Below, piece after piece: positions 61,646-64,000 of a stretch of 64,000 nt of DNA. Every line of letters begins with the position of its first letter. Position 1 is the first letter of the stretch. Below the pieces are notes generated by a model. The model was not told the origin of the DNA, ran no database searches, and worked only from the letters and a program-made list of their open reading frames with translations. The DNA comes from Prorocentrum cordatum (taxonomy: Eukaryota; Sar; Dinophyceae; Prorocentrales; Prorocentraceae): assembly GCA_963575745.1 (NCBI GenBank), contig CAUYUJ010004592.1, forward strand, positions 72,501 to 136,500. The letters are read 5' to 3'. A program made the position numbers and the translations under genes.

Positions 61646-61849
61646 GAAGCGCGAGGGAAGGGGGCGGCGACGACGGCGACGAGGCCGAGGCCGAGGAAGC
61701 GCAGGCGGACGGGACTCGAAGTGGCTGGGCACTCGCAGCTCCTGCGGGGCTCTGCGCCCACTCTCTGCTCGCGCCGTTCTTGGGCCCACGACGGTGGGGC
61801 CCAGTCGCCAGTTGGCGGCCTCGTGCAATCTCGCGGCGCCTGTGAGGTC

Positions 61850-62335
61850 CTCCTCCTCCTTCTCCTCGTCGTACTGCTCTCCTCCTCCTTCTCCTCCTTC
61901 TCCTCCTCCTCCTCATCCCTCCTCCTCATCCTCCCTCCTCTTTCTCCCTCCTCCTCGCTCCTCGGCGTGGATCCCTGTAAGACGAAGCCTGTAAGACGCG
62001 CGCCCCCAACCCCCCCAGGGAGCCCACACAAGGACGTGTGCGCCCAACCGCGTGCATGAACACGGCCCCCCAAACCGCAACACCAGCCGCGCGACTATGA
62101 CGGTTCGCGCCATGCGCACTTTCGAAACTGGCGTGAACTCCTGCACGTGTGCGTTCTTCATTCGCTCCTGATGTTCGTCCACCCCGAACCTTCCTTCCCT
62201 CCCCCCCCATTGAGGCCGCGCCAAGGGGTGGACGGTTTCCCCCGGGGCCGTAGGCGACCCGAAGAGAGGAGGGCGAGGAGGGGGAGGGAGAGGGAGAGGG
62301 GGAGGCGGAGGGGGAGGGGGACAAGCTAGGTGCGC
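61850..62335. repeat. TCC-rich and GGGAGA-rich tracts
   Basis: TCC/TTCTCC runs at 61850-61960 and GGGAGAGGG runs at 62265-62325, with unique DNA between. Confidence 0.8.
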
Positions 62336-62409
62336 TCGCGTCATATCTGACATCCTACCCCTCCCTCCCATCCCTTACCATGGCGTATATCCCCTCTCTA
62401 CTCGCACAG

Positions 62410-62756
62410 TCGGATGTCGAGCAAGGCAATGAGCCCGAAAGGGTACGCGATGCATTGTAGAGCACGGCATGGCAGGGCGTATAAGCGCACCGCAAAGCGT
62501 AGTATGTCACAGCATGGCGTGGCGTGGCGTAGTGAAGAATTGCATCACAAAGCTTTGCAATGCAAAGCATGGCATCGCACAGCGGCCCCGAACAGAACAT
62601 TGCATAGCATGGCGTTGAAGATCAAAGCGTAGCATGGCATAGCACGACGTGGCACTGAACCACTGCATATCACAGCTTCAGCTGAAGGTATGACATCGCG
62701 CAGCGGAACGCAACCTAGCATTGCATTGCATTGCATGCCGTGGCATGGCACGGGAA
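62410..62756. repeat. GCATGGCATAGC-type ~10-bp repeat
   Basis: GCATGGCGTAGC, GCATGGCATCGC and related decamers recur irregularly, ending in a run of TTGCA pentamers. Confidence 0.85.
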
Positions 62757-62945
62757 ATGACGCCAGCGCTGCAGCGGGAGCACGATTCGGAACGAGCGGA
62801 AGCGCGGAAATGAGGCCAGCGCTGCAGCGGGAGCACGATTCGGAACGAGCGGAAGCACTGAAATGAGGGCAGCGCTGCAGCGGGATCACGATTCGGAACG
62901 AGCGGGGCCCGAAAATGAGGCTAGCGCCTCAGCGAGAGCAGCATT
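62757..62945. repeat. 53-bp tandem repeat, 3.5 copies
   Basis: ATGA-GCCAGCGCTGCAGCGG starts at 62757, 62810, 62863 and 62915; units share GCACGATTCGGAACGAGCGG. Confidence 0.95.
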
Positions 62946-63079
62946 TTGAAACAAAAACGCAAGCGAAAACCCAACTCCGGGGAATCCTGTGTGTAAAAAA
63001 CAATACGCGGGGGGGGGGGGGCGAACACACCCAACCCGTCATCAGGGGAAGGATGAGAGTAGTATTCATATTGAGTAAT

Positions 63080-63250
63080 TGTGGAGGAGGAGGAGCAGAG
63101 GAGGAGGAGGAGGGAGGGGAGGAGGACGAGGAGGAGGAGGAGGAGGAGGAGAAGGAGGGAGGAGATGGAGGAGGAGGCGGAGGAGGAGGACGAGGAGGAC
63201 GAGGATGAGGAGGAGGACGAGGAGGAGGAGCAGGAGGACGCGAGGAGGGG
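63080..63250. repeat. GGA/GAC purine tract
   Basis: GGA and GAGGAC triplets on the plus strand. Arg/Glu and antisense Ser/Leu frames are artefacts. Confidence 0.96.
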
Positions 63251-63434
63251 CAAGACTTACAGAGGGAAACACATCATAGAAACACGGCGACCCCAACCAG
63301 CACCTGGGAGGGAGGACGCCAACACAGCAGAGGACCCCAAAACGAAGCCTGGACGAGGATAACATCGGGCGAGAATGAATCGAGATCCTCTGAGATCCGG
63401 CTTCTCTGGAAGCTGTCTCGGGCGCCGCGGCCTT

Positions 63435-63460
63435 CTCAGAGCGTTCCGGAACGCTCTGAG
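63435..63460. repeat. Perfect 26-bp palindrome
   Basis: CTCAGAGCGTTCC followed directly by its exact inverse complement. A diverged partial copy follows (GAGCGTACGGGAACGCACCG). 63461-64000 holds no recognisable gene. Confidence 0.95.
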
Positions 63461-64000
63461 AGCGTACGGGAACGCACCGGAACGGGTAGATCCTCGTCCT
63501 AGTCCTGTCTGACTACAGAGGACCTGACGCTCCTTCAGGACGTCCAGTATACACGTGCGCCAATTCTGACCAGGCTCAACCCGAGCCCACGATCGGTGTC
63601 TGGGCACGGAGACACATGCAGCGACTGTGGGCCCAGGACCCGCTTGGCCAGGATCGGTGCAGGTGTGCAGAGCAAGTGCCATCCGATACCTGGTGACCTT
63701 GACGGCCGGCTTTTCATCCCGAGCCGTTCTGTGCGAGGCGATGACTTGTCCGCGGCCACCGCTTTTGGGATCCATCTCCCGGGGACATCGGCAGGCGATG
63801 GATATGGATTAGATGCGGGCCCTGGGGGGCCAACACATAATCAGATACACCGCATGCCGAGGTCCCCGAATATCAAGATCGATCTCACAAGAGAGCCCTG
63901 CTGCTCGCGAAGATAACGGGCGTGAGGGTGGGGAGGGGCGTGGGAGGGGGCCTGGATAACGTAACGTTCCCCCCCTCCCACCCCCCGCAGTATGGGTCCA

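Noticed and set aside
1-64000. Dinoflagellate spliced-leader relics, tRNA or rRNA genes, telomere repeats
   Set aside because: I looked for the conserved leader core, T-loop-like boxes, rRNA-like blocks and TTAGGG arrays on both strands and found none convincing; a covariance-model scan could still reveal a tRNA.

Overview
The window reads as nuclear DNA of a microbial eukaryote, most probably a dinoflagellate. This is inference from sequence character, because no search could be run. The evidence is GC-rich DNA with no operon-like gene packing, kilobases of microsatellite and satellite DNA, and several decaying retroelements. These include LINE-like elements with an apurinic-type endonuclease (EN) and reverse transcriptase (RT), and a DIRS-like element with a tyrosine recombinase. 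A 100-base run of N at 14565-14664 is a scaffold gap. I found no rRNA, tRNA, CRISPR array, bacterial operon or dinoflagellate spliced-leader relic, and no intact host gene.

Layout. 1-805 is a CT microsatellite. 960-14564 (+) is a very large LINE-like element, E1. It has a two-part ORF1 with a coiled coil, then about 6.5 kb of unusual accessory coding (SAM-like domain, hydrophobic segments, an ADP-ribosyltransferase-like fold, a Cys cluster, long Pro/Ser linkers), then EN and RT. Its 3' end is lost in the gap. E1 carries nine short hairpins that share one architecture (outer stem, bulged C, 3-bp stem, TTCA loop) while their arms differ but remain complementary. This is the most novel signal in the window.

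14665-31000 is satellite and microsatellite DNA: 152-bp, 78-bp and about 99-bp arrays, TCC, TG, ATGCT and TAC tracts, with a few minus-strand coding remnants at 28.9-31.2 kb. 33.3-34.5 kb (-) holds a gag zinc knuckle and retropepsin remnant, E4. 34.9-42.4 kb contains small inverted-repeat elements and a 103-bp satellite. 42519-48951 (+) is a second LINE-like element, E2 (zinc ribbon, coiled coil, EN, RT, RNase H, C-terminal zinc motif), with many stops and frameshifts. 49-53.5 kb has foldback elements and low-complexity DNA. 53770-59567 (-) is the DIRS-like element E3 (gag-like, RT, RNase H, tyrosine recombinase), interrupted by a 189-bp double foldback. 60-64 kb is again short-period repeats.

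The genes are parts of mobile elements rather than a host pathway. E1 keeps its EN and RT catalytic residues but is read in seven or more frames. E2 and E3 have lost expected catalytic residues and carry stops mostly explicable as C-to-T changes. Frame changes in E1 nearly all go in the same direction, which fits missing single bases (assembly error or mutation) or -1 recoding. Raw reads would decide.
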